From NCBI GenBank assembly GCA_023055425.1, contig JALGPY010000014.1, positions 14,034,501-14,098,500 on the forward strand: DNA of 64,000 nt, written 5' to 3'. The notes under the pieces were generated by a model. The model saw only the letters and a program-made list of their open reading frames with translations. It was not told where the DNA came from and made no database searches. The position numbers and the translations under genes were made by a program. Position 1 is the first letter of the stretch; each line of letters opens with the position of its first letter. Origin of the DNA: Linanthus parryae. Its lineage: Eukaryota; Streptophyta; Magnoliopsida; Ericales; Polemoniaceae. Of the stretch, positions 47,472 through 57,597 are shown piece by piece.

Positions 47472-47590
47472 CTTTTAAGGATGAAGTTAAAGTATCACTG
47501 GAAACTTTTGAAGATCAAGACGAAACACATACTGATGAAAGCTCTACCGGAGGTCAAAGCTGAAGTGGGCGTACAGTCATCCAAATAAGG
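47472..47590 (+). pseudogene. DC1-domain pseudogene, last part
   Basis: After element E the exon resumes with DEVKVSLE, aligning with DEVEVSHD of the intact paralogue. An acidic tail follows (FEDQDETHTDESS) and a stop comes near 47585. This is the counterpart of the acidic C-terminus of the gene at 14858-16652, but without its AEVSESDGE repeat. Confidence 0.75.
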
Positions 47591-48833
47591 CACGAGATAA
47601 TATTAAGGCATTTAGCTTGTGTATAATCAAGTCATTCAAAATATTCATAATCCTATGTGTATATGATAATTACAAAGTAAAACCCTAACATAGCGCTATC
47701 GTTTTAGGAGATGAGGAAACCGCCAGTATAAGACACATCTCTTCTATCTTTCCTTTGCTTTTATTACATTTGCGAGCAAGACTACATTTATCTCTTCTAG
47801 GTGTAAGAGGGTACTAATGAAAGAACTTTTCCTGTTTTGTGAATTCTTTGCTGAGAGAATATAACAAATTTGGTTTGTTTTTCCAGGGGAGGCCAGCGTC
47901 CAAGAGAAATCTTGAATGTTAGACTGGATAGTATTGGAGTTCGAATACCTGATTGTAATAATACAAGGTTTGTAGCTCCTGGAACTGGATGAGCACTGGC
48001 CCTTACTTGTGCGAACCTAAGCAGACAGAATCAAAGATTTCGAGAACCTATGGGAACATTGTGCATACGCTTATGATGTCAATCCCGGAAAATACAAGAT
48101 TCTGCATCGGTTGAACGTGCAGGATCAACTGTGGAGGAACATGTCAATCCGGAAAATACAAGATTCTTAGAGCAGGAAGGTAAGCATAGTAAGATCAATA
48201 TCATGAGCGGTAGGATCTTTTCTCATAATAAGATTTCTTGATCCTGCTTTCAGAAATGCAAGAAGAAGGAAGTGAATCATTATCTTTTTGTTTGGTTACA
48301 TGGAAAATTTTGCAAGAAGCTTATATCTGCACCAACTCAGATGATGTTTGCCAATAGTTGTTATATCTTTGCTATGGCGTTTTATCCTACTATTTTGGTA
48401 GCCTATTTACATTCGTTTTGCAAATGTATCGAGTCTTAGGCTCTCGACAGCGTCTACATTTACATATATCCTTTATAACCTTACCTTGCTTTTAAGCTTT
48501 AGAGAGCACCTTCCATTGAGGCTATTTTGACGAAATTTTTATCTTCGGTTTTCAGTGCCAAAGAAAAAGACTGTTGAGATCCTTGAGAGTTACACCCTCC
48601 TGAATGGTGAGTATTTTGTCATTGCATATCTCATGAGTTGCAATCCTGCTTGTGGTCGATTAGCTGGCTATGCAATCCTGCTTTTTTCTTGATCAACATG
48701 ACAGGAGGGGAAGGAAAGACTGAAACCAGAAAGGGGAAGATTCCATCTCCTGTATTAATTGCATACAAGTCTTATACCAAGTGAAGGTGATGAAGAGAGG
48801 ATGTATTAAGACATGGTAGTGCTTGAACACCCG
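47591..48833. other. Downstream region with exon-like stretches
   Basis: No recognised protein. Stretches bounded by splice-like signals include 48555-48607 (after TTTTCAG, before GTGAGT, VPKKKTVEILESYTLLNG) and 48706-48840 (after GACAG). The text near 48800, GAGAGGATGTATTAAGACATGG, matches the region just left of the fold-back near 9060, so this is again a DC1-unit border. Confidence 0.4.
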
Positions 48834-48870
48834 ATGGGGAAGAAGATTCCACATTTCAGCCACAAGTATC
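48834..48870 (+). pseudogene. DC1 first-exon relic, left arm, cut by element F
   Basis: ATGGGGAAGAAGATTCCACA... encodes MGKKIPHFSHKY, the DC1 start motif, homologous to 9101. It ends at GTATC (48866-48870), the target duplication of element F. The reading resumes at 53931 (LLIKEERRTRN). The matching right arm is near 54000-54020. Confidence 0.7.
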
Positions 48871-49106
48871 TGTTAAGCATATAGGGAGCTGTGTGTAGTT
48901 TAGCCAAATCTGTGTGGCTAGGTCATAGTTGCATTAGTGTAATAATGAGGGACTAGTGTGCAAATATGATGATGTATATATACATCAATTGTAACAGAAA
49001 TTAGTTAATCAATTACAGAAAATATTCTTTCCCTCTTTCATTTTCTCTCTCCTCTCTGAATCATCTTCGTCTTCCTCAAGAACAGCCATGGCTGTGATCT
49101 TCTACA
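48871..49106 (+). repeat. 5' LTR of element F
   Basis: TGTTAAGCAT...CTTCTACA. Promoter-like palindrome GATGTATATATACATC at 48971-48986 contains the TATA box. A CT-rich leader follows. Confidence 0.95.
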
Positions 49107-49118
49107 TGGTATCAGAGC
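49107..49118 (+). other. Primer binding site of element F
   Basis: TGGTATCAGAGC directly abuts the LTR end, matching the initiator tRNA-Met 3' end. Confidence 0.93.
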
Positions 49119-49352
49119 CAGGAATGGCTCGTCGCCGGTGAATCGGTCTCTCTGCTGCGTCGTCGTCGCTTCTTGTCTCCGGTTCTTCCAAATTTTGGTC
49201 GTCGATCTGGTAACTCCGTCTTACACCTGTTTCTGCAAATCTACCGCTTCATCTCTCGATGCTATTGCATTATTATTGCTGTCTGAAGATTTCTTCGACT
49301 TGCGAACTGTGAATTCTGGATTCTCTGCCTTTAATTCTGTCTCGATTTGATT

Positions 49353-49517
49353 TCTGAGTTGGATTCGAGTTAACTTCCGAGTTTTGCCGAGTTTTGAGCT
49401 ATAATTACCGAGTTCACGCTGAGTTACCGTGTAATCCACTGAGTTCTTGCTGAGTTGCCGTGTAATACGCTGAGTTTACTCTGAGTTACCGAGTTCTTCT
49501 CCGAGTTTTGCCGAGTT
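49353..49517 (+). repeat. Leader array of 13 (C)YGAGTT motifs
   Basis: Between PBS and the gag ATG, CTGAGTT or CCGAGTT occurs 13 times in 165 bp with irregular spacers (ACC, CTT, TTG, GCC...). The array is untranslated and lies in the position of a retroelement packaging leader. Confidence 0.85.
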
Positions 49518-49544
49518 TTACAATTTTTCAGCTCTCTCATACTT

Positions 49545-52500
49545 ATGGCTGATTTACTACCTGAAGGCTTAAAGTTTTTGATAGCTAATTTGCGTTCCTT
49601 AGTGCAAATTAAGCTTGATGGAACTAATTACCTCATTTGGAAAGCACAATTATCTACTATTCTTCAAGCTAATAACCTCTTGCATTATCTCACTGATACC
49701 TCACTTGTACCTTCTTCACAAATTCTGGATTCCTCTTCTGGTACTCTCATTACCAATCCTTCTTTTGAGCAATGGTTTGCTATTGATCAACACCTGAAGA
49801 GCTGTCTGTATGCTTCTATTTCTCCATCCATTTTACCAACTGTTTTGCATCATCAACATGCATATCTCATTTGGAATGCTCTAGCACAAAGGTTTTCTTC
49901 ACTGTCCAGATCACATGTGCATCAATTGAAACATCAGCTTACCTCAGCAGTAAAAGGATCCAGCTCAATGACTGCTTATCTTGATTCTATTAAGGCTCTT
50001 ACTGATCAACTTGCTCAAGTTAATGAGTTCATATCTGAGGATGATTTGATAATCTATATTCTCCAAGGTCTTCCCCCTGAGTATGACTACTTCAAAGCTG
50101 CAGTTAGAATTAGAGGTTCTCCTATTTCTGTAGCTGAGCTTAGCTCCTTACTCATATCTGAAGAACTACATGTTTCTACAACAACTTCTCTCAAGAATCT
50201 CTCAGTTGGACCTTCTAGTGGAGCTGAAATTCATACAGCTTATCAAGCTGTCAAATATAGACCTCCATACAAACCTAAACCCTATACCTCTTCCAAATAT
50301 CAGTACTACCCCAAACCTAACCATTATCCACCAGCTTCTTCTACTAATCCCAGGCCTTCTTCTGCTGCTGGTATTCTTGGCAGACCACCAGCACCTTCTT
50401 CTCTCTCAGATGACATTACCTGTAAAATTTGTGGAAGAACTAGACATACAGCTCTCAATTGCTGGTATAGGCTTGACACATCTAAATTTGCTAGTACAAA
50501 ACCAAAGAGGGCTTATACTGCTGCTATTCATCATGCTGATCATGATCCCTTCACCTCTCCATGGCTGTTAGACACAGGTGCCAACAATCATGTCACCTCA
50601 AATTCAGCTCAACTCTCTAACCTCCAGCCATATACTGGACCTGATACAGTTACAATTGGAAATGGTAATGCCTTGTCTATCCATTCCATTGGTGATTCAA
50701 CTATTCCTGTCTCTTCTCAAGTTCATTTTAAAATCCCCAATGTGTTCTATTCACCTGCTTTGTCTGCCAATTTACTATCTGTGTTTCAGTTTACTTCTGA
50801 CAATGATTGTAGCATCACATTTAATGCTACTCACTTTGTTATTCAGGACAATCAGTCCAAGACCACTTTGTGCACAGGCCCATGTAAAAATGGTCTTTAT
50901 CAACTTTCTGCTGCTGTCACCTCTTTGCAATCTCCAAAGTCCTCTTCTCTGGCTCCTGTGGCTTATGCTGCTTCCACCTCCACCTCTCACAATACAACTC
51001 TATGGCATCACAGACTAGGCCATCCTGCATTTGCTGTTCAACAAACACTTCAGTCTTGTCTTCAGCAGAAATTTGTTACTCCTACATCTTTGTGTAATTC
51101 ATGTTCTACTTCTAAAGCTCATAAACTAGTATTTTCTCATTCTAAGTCTCATGCTACTTCTCCATTTCAATTAGTTCATTTTGATGTATGGGGACCTTCC
51201 CCTGAACCTTCTTGTCAGCAATACACCTATTATGTCTTGTTTTTAGATGATTACTCCAAATATTGCTGGTTTTATCCACTTAAATTCAAGTCTGATGCTT
51301 ATAAAGCTTACTTGAGTTTTACTGCTATGATCAAAACACAATTTCATTCAACTGTTCAGCTTTTTAGAACTGATAATGGCTCTGAGTTTGTTAACTCAGC
51401 TTTTGCCTCTTATCTTCAATCTCAAGGCACTATTCACCAAACCTCCTGTCCTCACACACCCCAACAAAATGGGAGAGTGGAAAGAAAGCACAGACACCTC
51501 ATGGAAACAGCCCTTACATTGCTTTCTCATGCTAAATTACCTCTTTCATTTTGGCTAGAGGCTGCCATAACTGCCAACTTTCTCATCAATAGACTTCCCA
51601 AAAAGTCTATTTCTTTTAAATCACCTTATCAGATCATACACAACTCACTCCCAGATTACTCCACTCTCAGAATTTTTGGTTGCCTTTGCTATCCTTGGCT
51701 CAAACCATACACCTCTCATAAGCTGCAACCTAAATCCACTAAATGTCTTTTTCTGGGTTATTGTCCTAACACAAAGGGATACAGATGCTTTGATCTTGTT
51801 TCTCATGTAGTCTACATCTCAAGACATGTAGTTTTTGATGAAACCCAGTTTCCTTCTCTACCACATTATTCTTCTCCCACCCACAAATCTTCCTCATATA
51901 CTACTGATTGGGCCTTTCTACAACCACTTTTTGCTTTCAAACCACCTACTCCACCTACTCCTTCATCACCATTACCTAGCTCTTCTTCTTTCAGCCCTCC
52001 TCCTCCTACCAACAACAGTTCATCTCCCTCTATTTCCTCCTCACCCTCCCCACCACCTACACATTCCATGATCACTAGATCCAGAGCTGGCATTCTCAAG
52101 CCAAATCCCAGATATGCCCACATTTCTGTCTCCAGCTCCACCCTTACAGAACCCTCTTCCTATAAGGAAGCTTCTACCAGCTCCATTTGGCAAAAGGCCA
52201 TGCAAGAAGAGTATGATGCTCTTATTACCCAAGGCACTTGGTCTCTGGTTCCTCTCCCTCATAATAGAAAGCCTATTGGCTGCAAATGGGTCTACAGAAT
52301 CAAGACAAATTCAGATGGATCTGTAGCTAGGCATAAAGCCAGATTGGTTGCCAAGGGTTTCCTACAACAATATGGCTTGGATTATTCTGAAACATTTAGT
52401 CCTGTAGTGAAATCTCAGACTATTAGAGTTGTTTTATCTCTGGCTATCTCTTGCAACTGGGTTATTAAACAGCTGGATGTCTCTAATGCATTCCTTCATG

Positions 52501-53696
52501 GAACTATTGAGGAAGAGGTCTATATGATGCAACCTCCAGGTTTTGAAAATCCAACACATTTCCAGTTTGTGTGCAGACTTCATAAGTCTCTCTATGGGCT
52601 TAAGCAAGCTCCTAGAGCATGGTATAATATGCTGAGCTCCTCTCTTCTTCAATATGGTTTTCTTCTGAGTAAAGCTGATTCTTCCATGTTTGTTCTCAAG
52701 AGAAGTGATCTTACATTAGTTGTCCTAGTTTATGTGGATGACATTATAGTTACTGGTAGTAACTCTCATGCAGTCCAAGATCTTATTCAACATATGAGTA
52801 GGGTGTTTGCCATGAAAGATCTGGGAGATTTGACTTACTTCTTGGGTATTCAGGTTGTCAAAACAGTTCAAGGTCTCCATCTTTCTCAGCAAAAGTATGC
52901 CACTGATCTGCTTCAAAAAGCTGGAATGCTTTCTTGTAAACCTTGTTCTACTCCATGCTCTACCAAACCCTCAGCATCACAAATTGAATCTGATTCTCTC
53001 TTTTCAGATACCACTTGGTTCAGAAGCATAGTTGGTGGTCTCCAATATCTTACTCTTACAAGACCTGATATTCAGTTTGCAGTTAATTCAATTTGCCAGC
53101 ACATGCATCAACCTCTTCACAGTCATTTTCTGCAACTCAAAAGAATACTCAGATATATTCAAGGCACTATCTCTCATGGTTTGCTGATCAACAAGAGCTC
53201 TTTTCATCTTACTGCCTACTCTGATGCTGACTGGGCAGGAGATCCCTCTACAAGAAGATCCACCACTGGTTTTTGTATTTTTCTGGGCACAAACCTTATT
53301 TCATGGGTCTCTAAGAAGCAGCATACAGTTTCAAGATCATCTACTGAAGCAGAATACAGAGCTCTTGCCTCAACTGCAGCTGAACTGAATTGGATTAAGT
53401 TTTTGTTTAGAGATTTGGGTCTCAAGCTTCCTACACTTCCTGTTTTGTTGTGTGACAACCTTTCAGCTATAGCTCTTGCCAGCAACCCAGTTTTTCATGC
53501 AAGAACTAAACATATTGAGGTGGATTTTCATTATATCAGAGAGCAAGTGGCAGCTCATCAACTTCATCTTCATCATGTCTCTAGTGCTCATCAGCTAGCT
53601 GATGTCTTTACTAAAGCTTTGAATGCTCCCCAGTTCACTCCATTTCTTGCCAAGCTTCAAATCTTTGCAGATTCTCAGCTTGAGGGGGCATGTTAA
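49545..53696 (+). CDS. Copia Gag-Pol polyprotein, intact (element F)
   Basis: 1383 codons without interruption. ATG at 49545 (MADLLPEG) is the first after the leader and gives a normal Gag start. The polyprotein makes the capsid, cleaves itself, copies the RNA and inserts the cDNA. Domains: Gag with LDGTNYLIWK (about 24-33) and GLPPEYD; zinc knuckle CKICGRTRHTALNC at 293-306; protease WLLDTGANNH with Asp 343; GAG-pre-integrase LWHHRLGHP; integrase acidic residues Asp 547, Asp 610 and Glu 646; Pro/Ser-rich linker; RT from KWVYRIK with YVDD at 1063-1066; RNase H with SDADWAGD near 1227 and STEAEYRA; terminal ADVFTKAL. The last codons (GAC, stop) run into the 3' LTR. All catalytic motifs are preserved, consistent with a functional copy. 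Confidence 0.95.
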   Translation: MADLLPEGLKFLIANLRSLVQIKLDGTNYLIWKAQLSTILQANNLLHYLTDTSLVPSSQILDSSSGTLITNPSFEQWFAIDQHLKSCLYASISPSILPTVLHHQHAYLIWNALAQRFSSLSRSHVHQLKHQLTSAVKGSSSMTAYLDSIKALTDQLAQVNEFISEDDLIIYILQGLPPEYDYFKAAVRIRGSPISVAELSSLLISEELHVSTTTSLKNLSVGPSSGAEIHTAYQAVKYRPPYKPKPYTSSKYQYYPKPNHYPPASSTNPRPSSAAGILGRPPAPSSLSDDITCKICGRTRHTALNCWYRLDTSKFASTKPKRAYTAAIHHADHDPFTSPWLLDTGANNHVTSNSAQLSNLQPYTGPDTVTIGNGNALSIHSIGDSTIPVSSQVHFKIPNVFYSPALSANLLSVFQFTSDNDCSITFNATHFVIQDNQSKTTLCTGPCKNGLYQLSAAVTSLQSPKSSSLAPVAYAASTSTSHNTTLWHHRLGHPAFAVQQTLQSCLQQKFVTPTSLCNSCSTSKAHKLVFSHSKSHATSPFQLVHFDVWGPSPEPSCQQYTYYVLFLDDYSKYCWFYPLKFKSDAYKAYLSFTAMIKTQFHSTVQLFRTDNGSEFVNSAFASYLQSQGTIHQTSCPHTPQQNGRVERKHRHLMETALTLLSHAKLPLSFWLEAAITANFLINRLPKKSISFKSPYQIIHNSLPDYSTLRIFGCLCYPWLKPYTSHKLQPKSTKCLFLGYCPNTKGYRCFDLVSHVVYISRHVVFDETQFPSLPHYSSPTHKSSSYTTDWAFLQPLFAFKPPTPPTPSSPLPSSSSFSPPPPTNNSSSPSISSSPSPPPTHSMITRSRAGILKPNPRYAHISVSSSTLTEPSSYKEASTSSIWQKAMQEEYDALITQGTWSLVPLPHNRKPIGCKWVYRIKTNSDGSVARHKARLVAKGFLQQYGLDYSETFSPVVKSQTIRVVLSLAISCNWVIKQLDVSNAFLHGTIEEEVYMMQPPGFENPTHFQFVCRLHKSLYGLKQAPRAWYNMLSSSLLQYGFLLSKADSSMFVLKRSDLTLVVLVYVDDIIVTGSNSHAVQDLIQHMSRVFAMKDLGDLTYFLGIQVVKTVQGLHLSQQKYATDLLQKAGMLSCKPCSTPCSTKPSASQIESDSLFSDTTWFRSIVGGLQYLTLTRPDIQFAVNSICQHMHQPLHSHFLQLKRILRYIQGTISHGLLINKSSFHLTAYSDADWAGDPSTRRSTTGFCIFLGTNLISWVSKKQHTVSRSSTEAEYRALASTAAELNWIKFLFRDLGLKLPTLPVLLCDNLSAIALASNPVFHARTKHIEVDFHYIREQVAAHQLHLHHVSSAHQLADVFTKALNAPQFTPFLAKLQIFADSQLEGAC
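53681..53690 (+). other. Polypurine tract of element F
   Basis: TGAGGGGGCA immediately before the 3' LTR at 53691, and within the last codons of the coding region. Confidence 0.8.
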
Positions 53697-53925
53697 GCAT
53701 ATAGGAGCTGTGTGTAGTTTAGCCAAATCTGTGTGGCTAGGTCATAGTTGCATTAGTGTAATAATGAGGGACTAGTGTGCAAATATGATGATGTATATAT
53801 ACATCAATTGTAACAGAAATTAGTTAATCAATTACAGAAAATATTCTTTCCCTCTTTCATTTTCTCTCTCCTCTCTGAATCATCTTCGTCTTCCTCAAGA
53901 ACAGCCATGGCTGTGATCTTCTACA
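53691..53925 (+). repeat. 3' LTR of element F
   Basis: Identical to 48871-49106 except for one missing G. Ends TTCTACA, then GTATC. Confidence 0.95.
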
Positions 53926-53930
53926 GTATC

Positions 53931-54847
53931 TGTTAATCAAAGAAGAACGGAGGACTAGAAATCCTTTTATCATATTCTTCGTTGCTATGGTTCTTATGGA
54001 TGAATGTTAAAGCTTTGTCGCCGTGGTTGGTATGTCCCTCCTCTCTCTCTGTATGCTGTGTTGCTGTTGTTTGTTATTGATGAATTGTAGATCTCAAAAC
54101 CTAGACTGACTCATAGTATGTGATAACTATCTCATGTGTTCCCCTTTGACTAGTTATATTAATATGCTACTGCAAAATCGACGTGTGTATGAAATTATTA
54201 TATTCACTGTCTTTAATATTGGAGAATCTCAGAACCTGTTTTTTATCAATTGAAAATCTGAATAATCCACTGAAAATAATTTGGGCTAAAGATGTAGCTA
54301 AGTTGAAATTAAAATATGTTTGGTATATTGTATTAAATAATTTACATTGATCGTGGTAGGGTCAAAAACATATTAGAAGTCTATTCTTTTTATAGATTTT
54401 CAGCTGAAAAATTCTCAATTTGGTGCAATTTCCTTGTAATTAAATTTATCTGGAGACTTTTCAACTTAAATTTTTGAGCGCTGCCAAATAAAATAGGCTG
54501 CAAAGACACAAATAAAGGTGGCTGTTCTGCAAGTGTTTTGTGTCCTTAGATTCCTAGGAAAAGCTGGTTGTGGAATCTACCCACTCAGCCCACGTGCCAA
54601 GTTACATTTATGACAACTCCAGTGCCAACAGGTTCTTTCCTACCCCGCACCTCCATTTTAACTCTTTGTTTTCTACATCTGCCAAACCACTGGTACTTAT
54701 CTTTTACGTACCAGTTAAATAAGAGAAACTGAATGGAAAATTTGGACTAAGCATGAGGTTAAACCTGCGCGTATCCTTTATGAAAAGGGACACCGTAGTA
54801 ATTCACATCCCTAAAAGGATTGTTCATATATTTAGTAAAAAACAAGC
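53931..54847. repeat. DC1-unit flank, second copy
   Basis: 53931-54035 continues the fold-back relic. Its right arm, read on the minus strand from 54020, starts ACGGCGACAAAGCTTTAACA. The part 54081-54200 copies 9275-9400, and 54240-54620 copies 25371-25700. At 54610-54632 is ATGACAACTCCAGTGCCAAC before a GT, the counterpart of the possible first exon at 25965. No intact gene. Confidence 0.6.

Positions 54848-54906
<59 letters not shown>
54848..54906. repeat. (AAT)n microsatellite, left of Helitrons
   Basis: About 20 AAT units. A second AAT tract continues at 62685 on the far side of the Helitrons, so one tract was probably split by the insertion. Confidence 0.92.
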
Positions 54907-54907
<1 letters not shown>

Positions 54908-55524
54908 CTATATATCTTTACTATCTTAAAAGAGTGAATAAACTTGACTGATTCCTAAGATCATTTATTCCAAAAATGCCTCCCTGAACTTTTTTATTAC
55001 AAAAATGCCTTGTTTCTTTTTTCAATTACAAAAGTGCATTGTTAAACCTACACTATTCCATTTAACGTGCGATTATTCTTTGAAAAAAAAAAAAACGTGC
55101 CACTATTGTACAAAGAGACTCCTCCACGACTCGTCCTCCTGGTGTACACAACTCTGCCAGTGCACATCGCGTTCGCCATTATCTTCGTCGCCATCGATGA
55201 GAAGTAAGGTCTCTCTCTCTCTACATCTTGCTCCCCATCTCCTCTCGTCTCTCAGTTGCTTTCTCGTATGTCAATTATGATTACTGATTAGTACTCCTAC
55301 TTTTTGCCATAATCCACTGTTATTTTTGACATATATTTGAGGTCGACTGTTTCGTTTTGACTATCGTGGTGTTCGTTTTGTTCTTCGGTTCTTGTCTTTT
55401 TTGCAAGAGTGCAAGATTTCAAAGGAGATCTGAAGTTTCAATTTAAGGGTATCGAGTTGAGTTCAATACTGGTAGAATTTTTAGGCTCTTTAGGGATTTA
55501 ACTATCGGTTTTGGTTTAGTTGGT

Positions 55525-55680
55525 TTGGCTCACCAAGGTTTAACATATGTTGAGGATTGTGATACGATCACTATCTGTGCTGAGAGACCATATTATCAAC
55601 TTCACTTCAATGTGGATTGTTTAGTCTTTGGGCAGAGGTCCATTCAGCGGCACCAAGCTTTCTATGTAACCAAGGTAAAC
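55525..55680 (+). other. Exon-like fragment 1 in the inner Helitron
   Basis: Open frame MAHQGLTYVEDCDTITICAE... ends at ACCAAG|GTAAAC near 55675, a good donor. Upstream 55180-55220 has a CT-rich leader-like stretch after GATGAGAAG|TAAGG. Family not recognised. Its place in a Helitron suggests a captured host exon, but this is inference. Confidence 0.3.
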
Positions 55681-55841
55681 GGTAAGGATTACCACCATGT
55701 ACATCAAGCTATATATTATTCTACATTATTCAGCCCATACATCCTTTTGAATCTATTTAAAATGTGTATAGGCCGTAGGAGAAGCTGACAAGTTGTTCTA
55801 TAGTACATCTCTTTGAGTAACCCTCTTCTTAGTATGCCAGG

Positions 55842-56083
55842 TTCCGCTGCAATGCACCAGAAGTGGGGATTATCATTGATGAAAGGGTTTGGATAACAAC
55901 GTAATTAACCCCATGCATTTTTTTGGAGAAGTTGCCTGTGGCAGGGGGAATCACAAAGATTCAGATTTAGCCTCCACCATCACTTATGCGACCAAAAGAA
56001 GTGTTGGGCTGATCCTATTGGCATCGAATAATGATGAATATCCCAAGTTGGTCCATTTTCCTTTTCCTCTGTTCATTTATTGA
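55842..56083 (+). other. Exon-like fragment 2 in the inner Helitron
   Basis: After TATGCCAG, one frame is open through HQKWGLSLMKG, then NNVINPMHFFGEVACGRGNH and ASNNDEYP to a stop at 56083. Another frame gives CNAPEVGIIIDERVW over the first 45 bases. I do not recognise it. Confidence 0.25.
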
Positions 56084-57387
56084 GTAAAATCATAATAACT
56101 TCTGTTTGAATCGTGCGACTGCTATATATTTTAGGTTGCTATTTGCTTGAATAAATACTACAAAGATAAGGATTTTGTCCTATATATTGGCATACAACTT
56201 TTGCTTCTTTCACGATTTTTCGCTGTTTGTTAAATTAGTTTTGGATGTTTTTATTACTTTTTCAATTCATCGAGCAAGCTGATTTGAATGGCTAAAATTC
56301 TTACTCGAGATTTGTGAAGTCCAAACCACACATGTGGTTGATTCATAGGTTCTTACCATTAGCTTATTCTATTGGGCTATTTTGCAAATGACAAACCTTA
56401 CGGTTTCATGTTTATTCGAATCCATCGATGTTTGCTACATTCACGTTAGGTGATCTGCCACGGGTCGGAGAGATCTCCATTGGGCCAATGTAAGTGCCAA
56501 CTCCCAAGATTTCAAATTTCTTTAGATTACAAATTTCTAAATTGTTGATTACACTTTTTTTTTCCTTCTATTATTCTTCTATTCCCCACCATATCTCAAG
56601 GAAAATCAAGGTACATATATGTATACTTTGTTACATTCCAAGCTTCAAAGGCTTAACAGCACAAATCATACCCAGGGGTAAATAATTTTCTGGTCACCTT
56701 CCTTTTATTATATAAATGAATAATTTCAATCAATAGTTAATAGGAAAACTGTAAGGTAATCATTTTATGGGCTTAACTATTTTGACCTCGACTTATTGAC
56801 GGCAATTAGATTTATGATTTTAATGGTTTTGGGTTACATTTCAAGGTCTGCTGCATTGCTCAATTATGCACTTTCTATCAGGTCGGGATGTCTTTATTGT
56901 CGGTTGTTAGGATGAAGAGCATTTTCCACCTAAATGGGCCAATTTGGTTAGAGAATAGGGTAATAGTCTGCTACATGTCTTAAAAAGAATATGCATGTTT
57001 TGTAACTGAGGTCTTGAAACCCGGCCACGAAACATAAATACGAGAGGACTGTTTACTTTAGTTAGTTAATTTTCTCATTTCTCGTAGCACTGAGTTGTAA
57101 ATTGGTTGCTTATAGCTTAGTCACATGTATTGTCAAACCCTCTCGTTATATTACTTTCCCTTCTTAGAAACAATTGTTCACTAATGCAAAAAATATCATT
57201 ACTTGGGTGTTTTTGAAAATAGATGTCGGTAACTAAAAAGCCATGTCTTTGTTATTCTGAATGAATGTGTGCAGTTGAGATGGAAATTGTGATTTTCCTG
57301 AGCAGAGGGAATTACAGTTTATTAAAAGAACTCAAATGATTGTCGTCAGGAACCTTTATTGTTTCAGAGGAGGTGTCAGAAGGCTTC

Positions 57388-57597
57388 CTCCGTTCCCTCT
57401 CTTTTCCCCGCTTTGACGTTTTTATCCGTAATCTTGTCCCTGTAATTTAAATAGAAAAATGATGTAATTTTTGATGATTTTTTCATGGTGTTGTACAATA
57501 AACATATTCTTGCATCGTTTTGCTAATCATATCACCGGGTCAAAGTGACCCAGTGAATAGTGAAAAAAGTCAAACCGAGAAAGAGAGGGAACGGATG
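57388..57597. mobile_element. MITE-like element with CTCCGTTCCCTCTC ends
   Basis: Left end CTCCGTTCCCTCTCTTT and right end, read inverted, CATCCGTTCCCTCTCTTT form terminal inverted repeats. Further inside, CTTTGACG and TTTGACTTTT are also inverted. About 210 bp, no coding. CTCCGTYCC ends are typical of Mariner/Stowaway-type plant MITEs. A TA duplication is not clear. Confidence 0.65.

Larger units (their letters stand above)
48871..53925 (+). mobile_element. Copia element F, structurally intact and young
   Basis: Perfect duplication GTATC (48866-48870 and 53926-53930). LTRs of 236 and 235 bp are identical except for one G in a GGG/GG run near the start. TG...CA ends, PBS, uninterrupted gag-pol and a purine tract are all present. 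Absence of substitutions between the LTRs indicates a very recent insertion. By sequence alone it has everything an autonomous copia needs. Confidence 0.96.
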
